NCBI GenBank assembly: GCA_905250075.1
Contig: CAJNOP010000311.1
Span: 1 to 64,000, forward strand
DNA length: 64,000 bases
Direction: 5' to 3'
Source of the DNA: Rotaria sp. Silwood1
Lineage: Eukaryota; Rotifera; Eurotatoria; Philodinida; Philodinidae
A program made the position numbers and the translations under genes. Shown here piece after piece: positions 10,731-23,085 of this stretch. A model generated the notes under the pieces. It did no database searches and had not been told where the DNA came from. It was given only the letters and a program-made list of their open reading frames with translations. Position 1 is the first letter of the stretch. Every line of letters begins with the position of its first letter.

Positions 10731-11653
10731 ATGAGTGACACGTCGACAGCAAAACAACTTAGTGGAGACATACTCTCTCCTCCATCTCAACATTCAGAAG
10801 TACCACTTGGTTCTTCTAAAGACAATAGTTCGAGTTCAACTAATGACAATAATAATTTGTAACCATAGTACTATTGTTTTTTTCTTTTTTATTAATTTTT
10901 TTTTCTTCTACTCATAGATCAACTTGGACACTTTCCAATCTTCAAAAAATAAATGTTAGTGAATTATACACACGACAACGTCAAAGTTTACGTTCATGGA
11001 CAGAATTTTTTAATAAAAATCAATTTAAAACACCTGCTAATATTAAAGCTGGTAATAATAAGACCTTGGTTTCTATCAAAGAAAAATTATTTATATATTT
11101 TCAGGTGGTCGTCGAATTCTTTTAAATGTTGAACATTTTCAAACAAATTATGTTATTGTCATTATTGTTTTATCAATCTATTGCATGTAAAAATTTTTAA
11201 ATGATTTATTTTGTAGCATTAAAAGATGTCTTTTTTTTTATTCGTTGAATTAGCATTACAACACCAGCTTTACTTTTTGTTCTATTAGCAATGGGTGCTG
11301 GTTGTTATTTAGTTAGTTTAAAAAATCGTGAAAGTCAATTAGCAATTATGGGTAAAAAAAGCTTCATTCATCTATGAAACGATATTCTTATTATCTGGAC
11401 TTTTGTTTTTATTAGGTCGTCAAATTTCACTAACTCAACAGTATTTAGCAGTGATGTGTCTTTGCATTCCATTACTTGTTATGGTTGGTGCTGGTTCAGC
11501 AATCTTTTGGATTCTTGGTAAATGAAATAAAATGATTTTTAAGTTCATTTATTTTTGCTTTCAGGTGCCTCAGTTTTTGTCATATTTCTTCATGCACTGT
11601 TTCATCAAACACCAAATCAAGAAGCATTTGGAGTACAAATGGAAGAAGTTTAA
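10731..11653 (+). CDS. RABAC1: Prenylated Rab acceptor 1 (PRA1/RABAC1 family)
   Basis: Six exons: 10731-10858, 10918-11051, 11105-11186, 11254-11351, 11416-11517, 11565-11653, giving 210 residues. After a Ser/Asn-rich cytosolic N-terminus comes the PRA1 core: the family motif NVEHFQTNYV (compare N-x-E-x-Y-Q-S-N-Y in vertebrates), hydrophobic pair 1 (YVIVIIVLSIYCI and TTPALLFVLLAMG), a short basic loop ending at GRQIS, and hydrophobic pair 2 containing MVGAGSAIFWILGAS, then FLHALFHQ and an acidic tail EAFGVQMEEV. PRA1 proteins sit in Golgi/ER membranes, bind prenylated Rab GTPases and help load them onto membranes. It is followed after 230 nt by the hexokinase gene on the same strand. The start at 10731 is the first ATG in frame. 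Confidence 0.9.
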
Positions 11654-11867
11654 GAAAATAAACAGAACACCTTCTGTTTAGTACTTTTTTTTTTGACTAT
11701 TTTTTCTCTCTAATTTTAATGTGATATTTTATTGGGAAAGCCCTTTAACGCTTACGCGCACTGAATCTGATGATATTTTTTATTGCACAGGTAACAAGTG
11801 ATTATATCAGTTATTCTTTTTCATTTGACAATACTAATAAAGAATACATATATATATATATGTATAT

Positions 11868-11883
11868 GTATTAATTATTTTAG
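11868..11883 (+). other. Splice acceptor abutting the hexokinase ATG
   Basis: TATTAATTATTTTAG is immediately followed by the ATG. With no upstream coding exon in frame, this is best explained as a spliced-leader trans-splice acceptor, a process known in rotifers. A 5' UTR intron is the alternative. Confidence 0.5.
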
Positions 11884-14440
11884 ATGGCACCATCATCAGA
11901 TTATATTATTGAATTTAAAATAGATGTTTTCAAAACATTAAAACTTGTTGGTATAACAACAGGTGTTTTGACAGCAATTGGTGTTGGTGCTTATTATATT
12001 AATCGACAGTTACAAAGTTCGAAACGTGTTATTCTACGTGATGAAGTACGAAATATTCTTCGTCCATTTCAATTAACTGAAGAACAAATTCGTCGTGTTA
12101 TGGCAAATTTAAATACTGAAATGACCAATGGTTTAAAATCTGATGATACAGCAACAAATGATTTAGCTATGTTTCCAACTTATGTACATCATGGACCAAG
12201 TGGACAAGAATCTGGAGAATATTTAGTTGTTGATTTAGGTGGTTCAAATTTTCGTGTCTCACATGTTGTTATTGAAGCAAGAAATCGAATGCGTTTAAAT
12301 AATAAAATATTTCTTATTCCACATTCATTATTATTAGGTGAAGGTGAAAAATTATTTGATTATATTGCTGAATGTTTACAAAGATTTATTGATGATAATA
12401 AATTATCTTTACATAAATCAGCTGATGGCAAATTTGATTTAGGTAAGAAAATTTTTATTTTTATTTTTTTTATATTACTCAATTAGTTTTGAAAATTTAA
12501 AGTATTCACAATAACGAGATATTTATAGTATAGGGGTGTTTTGCTGTAGATCAAATATTTATGGATTGAACAATAGTTGTGCATAGAAAAAAAAAACAAA
12601 TAGAAAGATTGTAATAATAAAAAAAGCATCTGGTTATTGTTTAAGAACATGTCGAATGAATCTAACAAGCAAAATGTCACTCAAAGTGTTACAATCAAGA
12701 GAGAAACTAAATTAGTTGATTGTAAAACTAATATTTCTTTTATGGAAATGGAAATTTACCTTTTTATATGAGATACTGGAAATTTGACGTGACCATAGCT
12801 TTTTATTTATTGTTGATTGAAGAAAATAAATATTGTATAGTTTGTAGTGAAGTGTTAGTTAATTGTACGATTAAATAAAACGTTTTGAAAACAAAATGAA
12901 TTCTAAATTAATTTTGTTTTGTTTTTCTTTTAGCTTTCACATTTAGTTTTCCTTGTAAACAAACAAGTTTAAGAGAAGCTACCTTAGTATCATGGACAAA
13001 AGGTTTTAGTTGTACAAGTGTTGTTGGTAATGATGTTGTTCTTATGTTACAACAGGCTATTAATCGACGAAAGGTATGAGTAATTCAATGAATTTAATAA
13101 ACAATAGATAAATATTGTCATTCATATTTACTTTAGGGTCTCAAAATAGAAGTTGTTGCTTTAGTCAATGATACAGTTGGTACATTAATGGCTTGTAGTT
13201 CAACATATCGTGATTGTAGAGCAGGTGTTATACTTGGCACAGGTAAATAGATTATTAAAAGTTGATTTATTTTTCATTCAATAATATTGTTTTTAGGAAC
13301 TAATGCATGTTATTTTGAACATATTGAAAATGTACCTAAATGGACAGGTCTACGAGATAATACAACCAAACAAATTATTATTAGTACAGAATGGGGTGCA
13401 CTAGGAAAAGTTTGTAATCAATTTAGATTTATTCGTTTTATTGATGATGAATGAATGCGCTGATTTTATTTAGAATGGCTGTCTAGATTTTATTCGAACA
13501 GATATTGATCGTGAACTTGATGAGTCAAGTTTAACACCACAACAGCAAGTTTTTGAAAAAATGATTTCAGGTAAAAATGAACTTGAAAGAGAACTTTAAT
13601 AAAAATAAAAATAATATTATTTTTAGCTCTTTATCTCGGTGAAATAGTTCGTTTAATTATTGTTGATTTGGTGCAACGTTCTATTCTTTTTCCTGGTCGT
13701 ATGCAAAAATCACCTAGTATTCGACCTGATTATAATATATTTCTTATTCTAAGAGGTAAAATAAAAAAAACGATCAATAGAATATTAAAATAAAAGTTTC
13801 AAATGGCTTCATTTTAGGAAGTTTTTATGCGAAACATGTTGCAGATATTGAAAGTGATACAAGTAAGAAAAAACAAGCAGCGAATGAATTGAATGATATG
13901 TGAGAGAATAATACATGCTATGTATTTTAGCGGAAGATTTGTCAATCACTGCTACAATTCTTACTTCAATCGGTATTCATGAACCATCATATGATGATTG
14001 TTATATTATTCGAGAAGTATGTAAGACAGTATCACTTCGAGCAGCTAAATTAGCAGCAGCAGGTAAAAAGAGACAACTAATCGTATTATCTGCATGATGT
14101 CTTCATTAAAATTGAAAAAAATGTTCTTATTTATATTCTAGCTATTGCTGTACTTATTAATCGTCTTAATATGCCTTCTGTAACAGTTGCTGTTGATGGT
14201 ACACTTTTTCGTCATCATCAAAAATTCAAGAAAAATCTTATTCGAACTTTAGATCGACTTGTGCCAAGAACAGTATGTTTTAATCGAATAAGTCTTATTA
14301 TATTTTATCGAATCTACTTTTTCTAGCATCGTTTGGTTCTTTCGGAAGATGGTTCATCCAAAGGTTCAGCTTTAGTAGCTGCAGTTGATCGACGTTTAAA
14401 AACAGCATCAGCTACATATGAAAAAAGTTTTCCATCATAA
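11884..14440 (+). CDS. Hexokinase with N-terminal membrane anchor
   Basis: Ten exons: 11884-12442, 12934-13073, 13137-13242, 13297-13409, 13474-13570, 13627-13755, 13818-13862, 13931-14062, 14142-14272, 14327-14440, giving 521 residues. It phosphorylates glucose or other hexoses with ATP, the first step of glycolysis. Motifs in order: ATP-binding LGGSNFRV (118-125), sugar-binding FTFSFPCKQ and [19 protein letters not shown] with the catalytic Asp at about 245, adenosine-loop GTGTNACY, EWGALG, and C-terminal [15 protein letters not shown]. All key residues appear intact, so it should be active. Length fits a single-domain enzyme of the invertebrate 50-kDa type, plus a hydrophobic segment at about residues 18-40 ([20 protein letters not shown]) that could anchor it to a membrane, possibly mitochondrial outer. 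The long intron 1 (491 nt) contrasts with the others (45-80 nt). Confidence 0.95.
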
Positions 14441-14756
14441 ATTATTATAGCAAAATAAAAACACTATTACTAATTCATTTTTCCCGCATGATTTTTAGAC
14501 TAAAATATATTAATCTTATTGTTGTGTATGTTCTTTTCCTAGTCATTTTAGAATATAATATTTCTTCATTTAATGTCTTTTATCCTAGTCTTGCATTTGG
14601 TTTTGATTTTCTCTGCTTATAGATCTACATAATTTCGATCTTACATTGTGTTTTCGTCTTAGAAAAAGAATATATATATATATTTTTTGTCTACATTTCT
14701 CTCTTTTAATTTAGCCAATGAACAATACACACATACTACTATAAAATACGCTTTTG

Positions 14757-14773
14757 TGGTTATTTTTCTTTAG
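14757..14773 (+). other. Splice acceptor upstream of the ANAPC13-like ATG
   Basis: A pyrimidine-rich run ending TTCTTTAG lies 20 nt before the ATG at 14794, with only UTR-like sequence between it and the hexokinase stop. It is a candidate trans-splice acceptor for a downstream gene in a closely spaced tandem. Confidence 0.4.
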
Positions 14774-14793
14774 ATTTAGAATCATATGGTTCA

Positions 14794-15276
14794 ATGGATG
14801 GACTTTATTTGCCTGATGGGCGTCATCTTGCATTAATTGATCGTGATTGGATTGTTGACGAATTACCACATTTAGGAAATCCTGACGATAATTCCGACGC
14901 TAATTATTTACTTGCATCAGCAGCAGCTGCTAATTGTAATACTAGTATAGTACCAGGTAGTTCAACAGGTCGAACTACATCAACGATTGGAACAGGAACT
15001 AGTTCATCACACGGAGCATCTCCTCATACCGGTAGTGGAACTGGTAGAACTGTAGATAGTACAGGAGCTACGAGTGAAAGTACCGGAGTAAATCATCACG
15101 GTACAGGAGTTAGTCATCATTATCCTCATAATTTATCATATAATCCAGACGAATTTGAAAGTGATTTAACATTACTTTCGGAAATTGTTGACGAAACACA
15201 AAATAAGTGGTCCGATTTTGGACTGAATCAATTACTTACATCATACGCACGTTCAAATCGACCAGTATTTAAATAA
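14794..15276 (+). CDS. ANAPC13: ANAPC13-like anaphase-promoting complex subunit
   Basis: A single exon of 160 residues. Both ends match the small APC/C subunit 13 (SWM1): near the N-terminus, LPDGRHLALIDRDWIVDELP (compare DGR-x-LDLIDD-x-W-x-x-D-x-LP), and at the C-terminus, NKWSDFGLNQLLTSY (compare KWTDLALQYL). Known APC13 stabilises the TPR subunits of the APC/C ubiquitin ligase that drives mitotic exit. The usual protein is about 75 residues. Here a Ser/Thr/Gly/His-rich low-complexity stretch of about 85 residues separates the two conserved blocks. The gene lies 350 nt after the hexokinase stop and 60 nt before the next gene. The assignment rests on the two short motifs, so I keep moderate confidence. 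An in-frame extension upstream to 14774 is possible if an earlier exon exists. Confidence 0.6.
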   Translation: MDGLYLPDGRHLALIDRDWIVDELPHLGNPDDNSDANYLLASAAAANCNTSIVPGSSTGRTTSTIGTGTSSSHGASPHTGSGTGRTVDSTGATSESTGVNHHGTGVSHHYPHNLSYNPDEFESDLTLLSEIVDETQNKWSDFGLNQLLTSYARSNRPVFK

Positions 15277-15335
15277 AATATCAAATATTTATTGAAGTCA
15301 TATTATCTTGTTTTTCTTTATATTTAATTTGTGTT

Positions 15336-17575
15336 ATGCTTCCTATTCAACGTTATATGTTTCGCATTAAACGTTATTTTCTTCGATTGAGTCTTTCGTG
15401 TCGTAAACGACAAAAATTAAAACGTTTATTTAGAATATTTCTTATTTTAATTGTTGGCCTGTTAATTTTAAATATAATTAATGGTGTACTTTTTTCAAGT
15501 ATATTATTTTTTCAAGAAAATTCGAATGAACCAGATTATGATCTTGATACACGTCCATATTATCAAACAATTGAAATGAAAAAACGTTTTGATATATCAG
15601 GGAATTATTTAATTGTACAAAATTTTGTACAATATCAAAGTAATTTAACAAAAAATGCCGATTTACTTGCACTTAATATACATACAACTATTGAAAAACT
15701 TCATTTATTATTAAATCATGCGAAGGTTTGGGATGGACCAATATCATTAAGTTTATATGTTAAAGGTACTCGAGCTAGTGATGATATTGATTATGCATCA
15801 ATATGGCTTCGATGTAACCGTAGATTATTTAAAGTGCTGAATATTCATCTTGTTATGTCGGCAACAGCTTACGAACGTAAGATATTTAAATTACTAAGTA
15901 GCGAGAATACATCGATTATAATAATCAGATAGTGTTGAAGTCGTGAAAAATTATGTCTAAACAAAAACGCTTGTCCGCGTAGCCTCTTTTTGGAACTAAA
16001 AAGTGAAATTCACATGTGTTCTTTACCCTCGTTATACTAATATACAATAGATCAAGTGGATTTCTTCTTCTTATTATTATTCTAACCATCTGTTTAACTG
16101 GCAAATGAGATTGTCATATGTATCGATGATGTCTAAAGCAGGTCCCAATGCACTATTATACATCTCAATAAGCACAGAAACACTGATATTGATTATTTCT
16201 CAAGGTTATAACTTAATAAGTTCACACTTTATATGATGACCGTGACAAATCAATGCATGGCTACTTATCATTCTTGCCATCTTCAATAAAAATTTTTATC
16301 TGTGCAAAAATCAAAATTGCACTATTTAGAACACTCACAAACGTATTCTAACCATTCCAATGTTGAGGAGAGCTTTGAAATGTTCTAGAACTTTTAAGTC
16401 TTGTTGTTAATGCTGTTCAGCGCCTTTTTTCGTTACTAAGAAGCTCAAGAAAAAGAGTTTGACACTATCTACTAAAAACTTACACTCATTATATTTTCCA
16501 TCTAAAGTCATAATTTAAGGAGAAAAGATATCTGTAATAGTATAATCAATCCCTGAGAGAACACAGAAAAGAAAAACAAAAATAACAAAGCAATTTTACT
16601 CTACCGTGTCGAAAATTTTCATTGGTTTTCTCAATAAAAAAAGAAAATTGGAAAATACCTATCCGAAAACAATAACTTTCGCTACATTTTTTCCATGAAT
16701 TCAATATTGAAATATTCCTAATGAAATGTTTAATTTAGGTTCAATATCAAATCAACATCATACTCATAGTGTTAAATATGCTGTTAGTTGTCCAAATCTA
16801 AATTATATAAATCACACTGATGAAACTGATTCAACTCCATATCCATCAAATCTTCTTCGTAATATAGCTCGTCATGGTACAACACCATCAACTGTACAAT
16901 ATATTCTAGCACTTGATATTGATATATTTCCTGCATCAGATCTTTTTCATCATCTGGTTTCATTTTATACTCAAACAACCACAACAGAACAATTTAATCG
17001 TACACTTTATGTTATTCCAGCATTTGAAATTCATATAGATACAGTAAAACGTGCAGCACCATTACCACAAAATAAACGTGAATTAATTTTATTATGGAAT
17101 GACAATCAATTACAACCATTACAAGCTGATGTTTGTCCAACATGTCAATTTTTAACAAATTATCAAGCATGGAAACAAGAAGCAAGTAATGATAAAATTG
17201 TTCCATTGTTTCGACCACATTATTCACAACCATGGCAACCATATTATATTGGCCCTAAAGATGTACCCACATTTGATCCACGTTTTAAATCACATGCACA
17301 TGCTAGAATAAGTCAAGTAAGAATAATATAGAAATTTTTTTGTTTTTGTTAAAGTATTTATTTTTTATTCATTATTATTTTAGTGTTGTGAAAGTTTTGT
17401 GGTTGGCTATGATTATGTTGTGTTAAATAATGTTTATTTATATCGATTAGGTTTTCTTGATAAATCTCAATTACCAACAACAGAATTAATGGATGATGAT
17501 ACATCAGTTTTACTCTTTGATCAATTTCGTGAAGATTTACAAAAACATTATACAAATACAACAAGAAAATGTTGA
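15336..17575 (+). CDS. B4GAT1: Beta-1,4-glucuronyltransferase, GT49 family (B4GAT1 type)
   Basis: Three exons: 15336-15876, 16739-17316, 17384-17575, giving 436 residues. It is a type II Golgi protein: a basic N-terminus, one membrane segment at about residues 32-60, then a lumenal catalytic domain. The catalytic DxD motif is seen as LALDIDIFP (Asp 240 and 242). Other marks of the GT49/LARGE C-terminal-type domain are YPSNLLRNIAR, VIPAFEI, CPTCQFLTNY, PWQPYYIG, VPTFDPRF and RISQ followed by an exon with VVGYDYVVLNN and a basic C-terminus. In vertebrates B4GAT1 adds glucuronic acid to the xylose primer on alpha-dystroglycan, on which LARGE then extends matriglycan. Length agrees with human B4GAT1 (about 415). 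The first intron is 862 nt, much longer than its neighbours. Confidence 0.88.
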
Positions 17576-18417
17576 TCAAAATAATTTCTGTTATTTTTTT
17601 TTCTGTTTTGCGTTTTTTTTAATGTAAATCAAATGTATTCTCATTTTTTTAAAATCTTTTTAATAGAATTATAACGAACAATGTAAAAGTTCTGTATTTA
17701 TTTTGTTTTCAATATAACACGAACACCAATTCGTTTTTAGAGACTCAATAGTTTTCTTGTTAGAAACATCAAACCTGTGTAAAAATATTTCGTTCATAAT
17801 ATTTACCAAAGGCTGAAAAGTTTTTAAGAACATGTGTGACTAGGACAGCTCTCTGCTAATGAAATGTGTTGACAACGAGTAAACGATTTCGAAAAATAAA
17901 ATTTTTTCCAATAATTGAAGTTAGTGAAATTCTCATCTTTTTTTCTAATTAGGGTTTAGCAAGCTCTCTACAAAAGCACGTTACATAAAACAGAATGTAG
18001 TTTTTTCATAAGATATAATGAGCAGAGATGCAATTGATTTGAGTTTTTCTAGAAACGAACTAGTTCGGTATCTCATTATGATTGTGTCTCTTTGATTCCA
18101 TCCACACATCACGTGCCTAAATATTTTTAAAACTAAGCGCAAGACAAAACGATTAAATGCTTTTCTCCTTGTTGATTTTGTGTGAAGTTGCAAGGCACTG
18201 ATACGTGTTCTGAAAATTTTTCAATCTTCGGTAAGTATTTTGAATAGCATATGTTTATAAAGATTTGTAACTAGTAACATTACTTTTACTGAGAAGAAAA
18301 TTATTAAGTCTCTATAATGAGTTGTTATCATGCTATACGGAAAATAAATTTAATGAAAAAATTTTGTATCATTCGTTAACTCTAATTTAAAATAAGACAT
18401 TATTATCATTTGTAGAT
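17576..18417. other. Intergenic stretch between GT49 and the two-pore channel genes
   Basis: No gene is supported. It should hold the 3' end of the glycosyltransferase transcript and the promoter or acceptor region of the channel gene; a TTTGTAG acceptor-like end lies at 18409-18415, 2 nt before the ATG. Confidence 0.45.
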
Positions 18418-21400
18418 ATGGAAAGAGAAGAAATAATTAATTCTATAAACACAAATTTAATTAGTGATTTTCAATCTATTACAATTAAAGATCGTTTAAA
18501 GAAATTTTTTGGTTTACCACAATCTATAAATAATGACTATATCGATGATAATGAACAATGTTCTTGGCGTATGTTAAGATATAGAATATAAATAAAGAAA
18601 AAGTGTTTTTTTCTTATAGCTTCCAATACACTCTTGTGTGCAACTGTCTTTCTTGAAAATGCAGTTAATTATCAATCGATAGCACATAAAGTAACACGAA
18701 AATATTTATTAATCTATCGATGGTTTTCATGTCCAATGATAAAAAAGTAATTGTCAAAAAGAAATTGATTTTAAATGAATATTGATAAATCAATGTATGT
18801 TATAGATTACATCAGATTATGTTGATGATTAATCTTTGTCTGGCATTTTTTGAGCGACCATCATCATTTAGTATAACATCAGATGTTCGTGATAAACCTG
18901 ATCGAATTATTTTTCCATATTTTATACTTATGACAATTGAAGGTTTAACACTTCTATGGTTTAGTTGTTATATTTTAGTGAAAGTAAATAATTGAAATTT
19001 AATATTTTTTAAATTTTTGATTTATAAAAACGACCATTAGATGGCTTGTCTTGGCATAAAATATATTCGACAACGATTTTGGTTAATAGTTTCTTTAATT
19101 TTTGTTATATATTCATTATGTGAATGGTTTGTTATGTTCTTATTTATTAGTCAAACATATCACGGTGTATGTAGGAAATAATTGGAGAAAATACTTTTGT
19201 TATATTGATAATGGATACATTTAGATTCGTCTTCGACGTATTTTTCGTCCTATATTTATGATTGAATCATCACAGTTGATGAAAAAAGCATTTAAAGCTT
19301 TACATAAAAATGCTTTCACCATTATCGCGTATGTAAAATAAAAAATACAATTGATAATAATGTGATTTTATTTTCTATCTAGTTGCATTTCATTAGCACT
19401 TATTCATATTCTTTTCTTTGCTGCTATGGCTATGTTTCTATTTCCTCGATCAGACGTATATAATTATGGGCAGTAAATTTTTTTTCAACAAAATAGTTTC
19501 TTTGTTTAGACTCGACCAGATAGCCAAGGCAGTACTTATTTTTCTAGTTTACACAATGCAGTCCTTCAATTACTTGTACTTCATTCTACAGCAAATAATC
19601 CTGATCTAATGATACCAGGTAAAAATTCATTTTAATTGATGATAAAAATTTCTTTTTTTTTTTATATTCATAGCTTATTCGGATAATCGATTGAATGCAT
19701 TATTCTTCATCATTTTTGTTATTATTGGTAAAATGTACGCTCATTGATAACAACTAACCGAAATTGTTTTTTTTTTTATCTATTTATTTAATTCAGGCAT
19801 TTACTGGATACAAAATATAATAACAGCTGTAGTTTATCGTGCTTTCCGAGGTTATTTTTTAAGTTCAATTATTAATTTACACTTACGACGACGTATAGCT
19901 GTACGAGCATCGTTTGAAATTTTGAAAAGGCGTATAACATATGGAGGATTAATTGAAATAAAGTAACCATCATAAAAAGAAAAAGAATTCATTTTTGAGA
20001 GGAAAGATATTTAATTTGTTAGAGATACTATTCCGATATCACTTATTCAGACAGTATTAAATTTTGTATCGATGAATAAATGGCATTTTGATCGAATTAA
20101 TGAAGTAAAACAAACAGTGAAACAAAATCAATGAATATAATCCGAATTTTTTCTATTTAGAAATTATCTGAATTGATGCATGAAAATGAAACAATTAATC
20201 TTGATCAATATTCTAAAACAATGCAATTATTAGATTTAAATCCAAAATTAGCACCAGTAAGATAGAAAAAAAACCAAGACAAAAAAAACAATAATTTTGC
20301 ATTTCAGAAACTTAATATTCAAACATTAGGTGCAAATTCACTCGATCGTTTTAAAGCTATTTGTCGTTCAAAAAGATTTGATCTTATTGGAACAATATTT
20401 GCTATATTAAGTGTTCTTTGTGTTACAGTAAATAATAATTTAATTATATTTTGAGTTTTTTTCTAATTATTTTCAATAGATTGAAGTTAGTAATCGTCAT
20501 TTAAATAATAATTACAATGATATAGTCACATATACATTACCTATGGCAATTCTTAACTTATGTTTTATGTTTTATTTTGTTCTTGAAATAGTACTTAAAG
20601 CATGGGCATTTGGTCCAGTAAATTTTTTTCGTTCATCATCAACACATATATTAGAAGCAGTTGTAGCATTTACATGTTTCGTAAGAGAAAACAAACAGAT
20701 GATTTTGTTTAGATTTAGTTATATATTATATTTAAATAGATTCTACAAATTATTTATGTCGCCATACATCGAACACTGATTGTTTCACTAATGTAAGAAA
20801 ATAAAAAACAAATTGTTGTTTCGTTTTTTATTTAAATGATTTTTAATGTATAGATATGTTGAAATGATAAAGAAAGAAAAACCAATTTTTTCACTTTGGG
20901 CAGCAATAAAAGTGTGCAATATGTTATTTATCTATCGATTAATTCGACTTTTACCAGCATCAAAAAATATTCGTATTATTGTTGGAACGATTTTTGATGA
21001 ATTTCGAAATGGTGGAGCCTTCTTTGGACTTCTATTCGTAATTTTTCTTAGTTTTTATTAATAACATATGATGTAAAGTAATGGCACAAAATATCGACTC
21101 CTGTGTTTGCGTGCGTCGGACAGGACCCGATCGACTAGTTGATCTACTGGATAGATTAAACAGTTTAAAATGCGTACTGATTTTATTTCTAGATAGTCTT
21201 ATTTGATGTGGTCAGCCGATACGTTCATAAACGAAACGAGCAGCACTCATAAAGAAGATCTACACTTGTTTCATACAAGAACGGTAGAAATACATCGATT
21301 CGTATGTTTCTTCGATAATGATATTATGAAAAGAATATCTTTTTTAATCATCCAAAAACCAAAACGCAGAATACGAAACTCGTATACGCTTGACGTATTA

Positions 21401-23059
21401 CATAGCTCAATATTACTACGGTATTGCTCTGTATACGATCAAAACACTGAGCCGTGTAATACGCCAACAAAGGATGATTTAGAATCATTTATGAGCGTGC
21501 TTGTTCAATCGAAGTACGAAATTTTCTTGTTTTTTTTTAAATAGTATATGATTTATGTTTGTCATATATATTCATAAATAAAATGAGGCGAGAAAAAAGC
21601 AAAACATTCACGTAAAAGATTTATAATTTTTATACGAATTTCTCAACATATCTTGTTAGACAAAATTCAATTATAATTAACTGTTGTTTTCGAATGTATT
21701 TTTAATGAGTTCATAAAATTTCATGCAATCACCGTTCTACACAAACTTTTTAATTCTTGTTGTTCTTTTCTTATTTCGTTTGCGAATATGTGACGAACAT
21801 AAATCTGATACTGTTCGAAAGACTAGAGAATTTCCAATCGACTGAATACAAAAATGTTCATTGCTAAACATATTTGTCGAAGAGATATTGGAATTAACAT
21901 ATTGCGCTGTTTTTTTGAATCTTATATGAAAATTGCGATTTTTTTCTTCCAAGAATGTTTCACATTTTTGTTACATCATTTCATTTATGAACATATTATA
22001 AAAATAAATTATATACGAATCAAAAGAGGAGAAGAACTCGTCTTTTCATAGAAAAAGTTTTCGTTCAGCAATAAAGACGTACAAGAATAAATTTTATTGG
22101 CCCGAATCCTACTCTAGAGAAGATTATTTCGTAACTGATTATTATTAAATCTAAAACAGCTCTTCAATACTTGTTTGCATCCCTCTATTGAAGAGAACTA
22201 GTGTTCGACTTTTTGTGCCATTAATTTTGTATCGTATGTTAGCGTAATACAGAAATGATATTCTAGAGTTTTTATTATGCGTATTCAATATTTGGAATGG
22301 AATTATTTGGTGGTGCAATTGATGATCTTTATACACGCTATAATCAATCAAATATAACGTGAATATTTTTTTTATTAATTTTAATTTTTAATACTAAATT
22401 ATATGTTCGTAGAGTTTGTGGAACTTATGAACAACTTGGATATTGGCCAAATGGATTCGATGATTTTTATGTAAATTAAAACGGATTAAAATTCAAAGCT
22501 TTATAGTATTGTTTTTTATATAGTCATCAATTGTTACATTGTATAATATAATGGTTGTAAATCAATGGTATGTCTTTGTTTATGGATTTCGTGCTGCGAC
22601 AAATTCAATGTAAAGACTTTTTTCAATCTCTTAGTGTGTTTTTTTTTAAATTTCATCTATTCTCAATAGGTGGAGTGAATTATATTTTATACTCTGGTAT
22701 CTATTTGTAACAACTATTGGATTAAATGTTTGTCTTGCATTAAGTGGTGATGTGAGTTTATCATTGTTATGATGGCTTCTTTTTTTCTATTTTAATTATG
22801 ATTTTGATTTAATTTAGATTCATGATGCTAAAAAAAAACGAGCTGATCAAAATGAAGAATTAATTGTATCGAATATGTACGATATTTATCGGTATGTAAT
22901 CGACTAGATAAATAAAATAAGCATTTAAATTAATAAATTTTTTACTTAATTAGATCTCATATAAGTGAACCATCATCAGAAGAAATTACACGACGATTAC
23001 ATGAACATCCATATATTAATTTTCGACAACATTCTAGTGAAGGAATTAACTTAGCTTGA
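18418..23059 (+). CDS. Two-pore channel (TPC), endolysosomal cation channel
   Basis: A 21-exon model of 773 residues: 18418-18568, 18620-18746, 18806-18983, 19041-19166, 19225-19328, 19383-19455, 19510-19618, 19674-19727, 19797-19962, 20023-20104, 20161-20256, 20308-20427, 20480-20680, 20740-20792, 20854-21037, 22267-22358, 22413-22470, 22524-22609, 22670-22751, 22818-22891, 22954-23059. TPCs have two six-helix domains and act in endosomes and lysosomes as PI(3,5)P2- and NAADP-responsive Na+/Ca2+ channels. The filter I motif STANNPDLMIPAYS (residues about 279-292) is textbook TPC. Domain II has the S4-like RLIRLLPASKNIRII and the FYYAYSIFGMELFGG pore helix region. Filter II reads VVNQW (669-673), where I recall VVNNW in vertebrates. 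Which TPC paralogue (1, 2 or 3) is not clear. Intron 15 is 1229 nt and carries a mobile insert. Confidence 0.93.
21057..22250. mobile_element. TIR-bearing insert inside a TPC intron
   Basis: Within the TPC intron 21038-22266, the left part TAACATATGATGTAAAGTAA, then TGGCACAAAATATCGAC (21062-21097), is matched in reverse on the right by TAACATACGATACAAAATTA, then ATGGCACAAAAAGTCGAAC (about 22204-22241 as read on the minus strand). These are imperfect terminal inverted repeats of about 38 nt. The 11-nt sequence AGTTTTTATTA occurs at both outer edges (21050-21060 and 22267-22277). Inside is only a 113-residue open frame (21203-21544) with no recognised transposase features. Superfamily unknown. 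Confidence 0.6.
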
Positions 23060-23085
23060 AAAATACTATCGGTTTTTTTTTGTAT

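Noticed and set aside
21203..21544. A 113-residue open frame inside the TPC intron insert
   Set aside because: No transposase motif or other similarity; retained only as content of the element, not as a gene.
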